This document shows positions 13,227 to 14,671 of a stretch of 14,671 nucleotides of DNA, piece after piece. The notes beneath the pieces were generated by a model. That model saw only the letters and a list, made by a program, of their open reading frames with translations. It had not been told where the DNA came from and made no database searches. Source of the DNA: Candidatus Zipacnadia bacterium. Lineage in GTDB: Bacteria > Armatimonadota > Zipacnadia > Zipacnadales > Zipacnadaceae. Each line of letters begins with the position of its first letter. Positions within the stretch are counted from its first letter, which is position 1. The stretch is taken from the NCBI GenBank assembly GCA_029821455.1, contig JALGTI010000047.1, positions 1 through 14,671 on the forward strand. The letters run 5' to 3'. Position numbers and translations under genes: made by a program.

Positions 13227-14671
13227 GTGACGAGGTACATACTGGCCTGTTCATTCATTGTTGGTCTGGTAGTCGGAGGCGCGCTCAGTGTATCTGCCCA
13301 GCAGCGCGAGCGCGTATGCCTCAACGGAGCCTGGCTGTTACATCGCGGCGGGGAGCGTGACACGATACCGGCCGACACCTGGGCGCAGACGCGGGTGCCT
13401 GGCAAGTTTGCCGGCCACTATCGCATTGAGTCCGACTTGTGGGCCCATTTTCACCATGAGTGTGCCAATGCGAGGGCCTGGTACAAGACTGCTTTCATCG
13501 TGCCTGCGGGATGGGCTGATGGCCGGATTATCCGCCTGCGGTTTGAGGGTGTGAACCATTACTGCCGCGTTTTCGTCAACGGCCAATTCGTCGGTGAGCA
13601 CCGCTCCGTCAATGTGCCCTTCGAGCTGGATATCAACGGTGTAGCCAGCACTGGAGCCGTCAATGAGCTGGCGGTCTACGTGGAATCACAGCCGCTTGCC
13701 AATGATGGCTACTACGCGACTTCTTATGCGAAGCACAATGTGGGCATTGTGGATGATGTCTATCTGGTCAGCTACCCGCAGGTGCACATTTCGGATGTCT
13801 TCGTGATCCCCTCAGTACGCAAGATGGAATTGCGGGCGCAGATAACCATCACCAACGCCAGTCCATCAGACCAGCAAGTGCGGATATACTCCGGGCCGTT
13901 CCTAGAAAGCGAGAAGAAGCTGGCGATGCCAGGCGCTCTGCTGAATGTGCCCGCCGGTAGCAGCGAGACAGTGGAAATCAGTCAACGGTGGACTGACCCG
14001 ATCCTGTGGGGATACGGCGATTATGGCACCCCCACACTCTATGCGTTCAAGACTCACATTGTGACATCCAATGGAGCCACCGACACACGCTTTGACCGCT
14101 TTGGCTTCCGGGAGTTTTGGTGCGAGGGCAATGAATTCAGACTCAATGGCAAGTACATCTTCCTGACCGGTGAGTGCAACGGCGAGGGGTATACCTATCC
14201 TAATAACCGCCATTTCTTGAATATGCACTATCAAGCCCTACGTGAGATGAACGTGAACCAGGTGCGTCTGGGATGGGTACCGCGCCGCCGGGTGCGGTTC
14301 GACGTGGCCGATGAGGTAGGCATGCTGCTGGAGGTCAACGTATGTAATGCGCTCATCACGGACCCGCAATATGACCCTGAGATGCCGCCCGGACGGCGAC
14401 CTGAAGTTGTTAAGAGGCTCATTCAGGACTACATCCGGGCCCATCGCAACCACCCCAGCATCATCATCTGGGAGAGCAACAACGAGGCCGGGAGCCAGGC
14501 TCAGCCCGCCCCCCGTCCTGGCAATCTCATCGGCCTGGCCAACGTGCAAGCAGCCTGCCACGAGGTTGACCCTACACGCCCCGTTGACCCCCAGGGCAGC
14601 CCGTGGGTGATGGTGGCCAAGCCCCTGGGGATTGACTTCGAGACTGACATCTACAGCGTCCACCCCTATGG
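13227..14671 (+). CDS. Exported GH2-family glycoside hydrolase, 3' end cut by window
   Basis: The 481 visible codons start at GTG 13227, with AAGGAGA (13212-13218) upstream; no ATG is better placed. A signal peptide (MTRYILACSFIVGLVVGGALSVSA) predicts export. Next comes a jelly-roll sugar-binding domain: LNGAWLLHRGG, ARAWYKTAFIVPAGW, RIIRLRFEGVNHYCRVFVNGQFVGEH and FELDING. An immunoglobulin-like sandwich follows (about 190-305), then the TIM-barrel start FGFREFWCEGNEFRLNGKYIFLTGECN. HPSIIIWESNNEAG gives the Asn419-Glu420 pair that in GH2 is the general acid/base, and the nucleophile would lie beyond the window. GH2 includes beta-galactosidases, beta-glucuronidases and beta-mannosidases, and nothing here separates them. 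The family places Asn-Glu after a Trp, which fits. It may work with the pectin-type enzymes on the left. Confidence 0.85.
   Translation, partial: MTRYILACSFIVGLVVGGALSVSAQQRERVCLNGAWLLHRGGERDTIPADTWAQTRVPGKFAGHYRIESDLWAHFHHECANARAWYKTAFIVPAGWADGRIIRLRFEGVNHYCRVFVNGQFVGEHRSVNVPFELDINGVASTGAVNELAVYVESQPLANDGYYATSYAKHNVGIVDDVYLVSYPQVHISDVFVIPSVRKMELRAQITITNASPSDQQVRIYSGPFLESEKKLAMPGALLNVPAGSSETVEISQRWTDPILWGYGDYGTPTLYAFKTHIVTSNGATDTRFDRFGFREFWCEGNEFRLNGKYIFLTGECNGEGYTYPNNRHFLNMHYQALREMNVNQVRLGWVPRRRVRFDVADEVGMLLEVNVCNALITDPQYDPEMPPGRRPEVVKRLIQDYIRAHRNHPSIIIWESNNEAGSQAQPAPRPGNLIGLANVQAACHEVDPTRPVDPQGSPWVMVAKPLGIDFETDIYSVHPY

Overview
The window is a moderately high-GC bacterial chromosome segment with three parts: a polysaccharide-degradation region on the left, a complete molybdenum-cofactor (Moco) operon in the middle, and a secreted glycoside hydrolase at the right edge. 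Between these lie strips of decayed genes and insertion-sequence debris. No rRNA or tRNA gene, CRISPR array or intact transposon was seen. The mix of a YetA/PL26-like lyase, a DUF4091 (GH123-like) secreted protein, a GH2 enzyme, an MttB remnant and an anaerobe-style Moco operon suggests an uncultured, probably anaerobic, carbohydrate-degrading bacterium (for example of the Planctomycetota/Armatimonadota/candidate-phylum kind). The sequence alone does not settle the lineage.

Left part (1-7106). A partial acidic protein with an HExxH motif runs in from the left edge (2-607). It is followed by a mosaic of an IS3-type transposase scrap on the minus strand and a truncated response-regulator receiver domain on the plus strand (674-1073). 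Two large minus-strand enzymes follow: a cytoplasmic exo-rhamnogalacturonan-lyase-like protein (1151-3451) and an exported DUF4091 protein with a discoidin-like N-terminus (4167-6632). Between them are the 5' end of an IS1182-type transposase gene (3615-3870, plus) and a fragment resembling the heparinase II/III toroid (3882-4166, minus). Eighteen-base motifs resembling insertion-sequence ends lie at 3484, 6652 and, inverted, 6843. The stretch 6633-7106 holds no intact gene, only these motifs, a hairpin and an unidentified coding scrap.

Middle part (7107-12400). Seven tightly packed minus-strand genes are transcribed right to left: a 96-residue cysteine-rich protein, a P-loop/ModE-type DNA-binding fusion, moeA, moaA, moaC, a MOSC-MogA fusion, and fdhD. 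All but the moaA-moaC junction overlap or share start/stop bases; moaA and moaC are one base apart. MoaA and MoaC make cyclic pyranopterin monophosphate. The MogA domain adenylates molybdopterin, MoeA inserts molybdate, the MOSC domain probably handles the sulfur/cofactor-transfer side, and FdhD sulfurates the cofactor for formate dehydrogenase. MoaD, MoaE, a molybdate transporter and the client molybdoenzyme are absent from the window. Upstream of the first gene is a perfect 11-bp inverted repeat fitting the ModE-box pattern CGTTAT-N12-ATAACG (12429-12452), so the operon is probably controlled by its own ModE-type protein.

Right part (12498-14671). The stretch to 13226 has no intact gene. 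It holds the degraded C-terminus of an MttB-family corrinoid methyltransferase, running out of frame into the C-terminus of an M24 peptidase. I recognise nothing in 12498-12669 or 13080-13211. From 13227 to the right edge is the N-terminal 481 codons of an exported GH2-family glycosidase.
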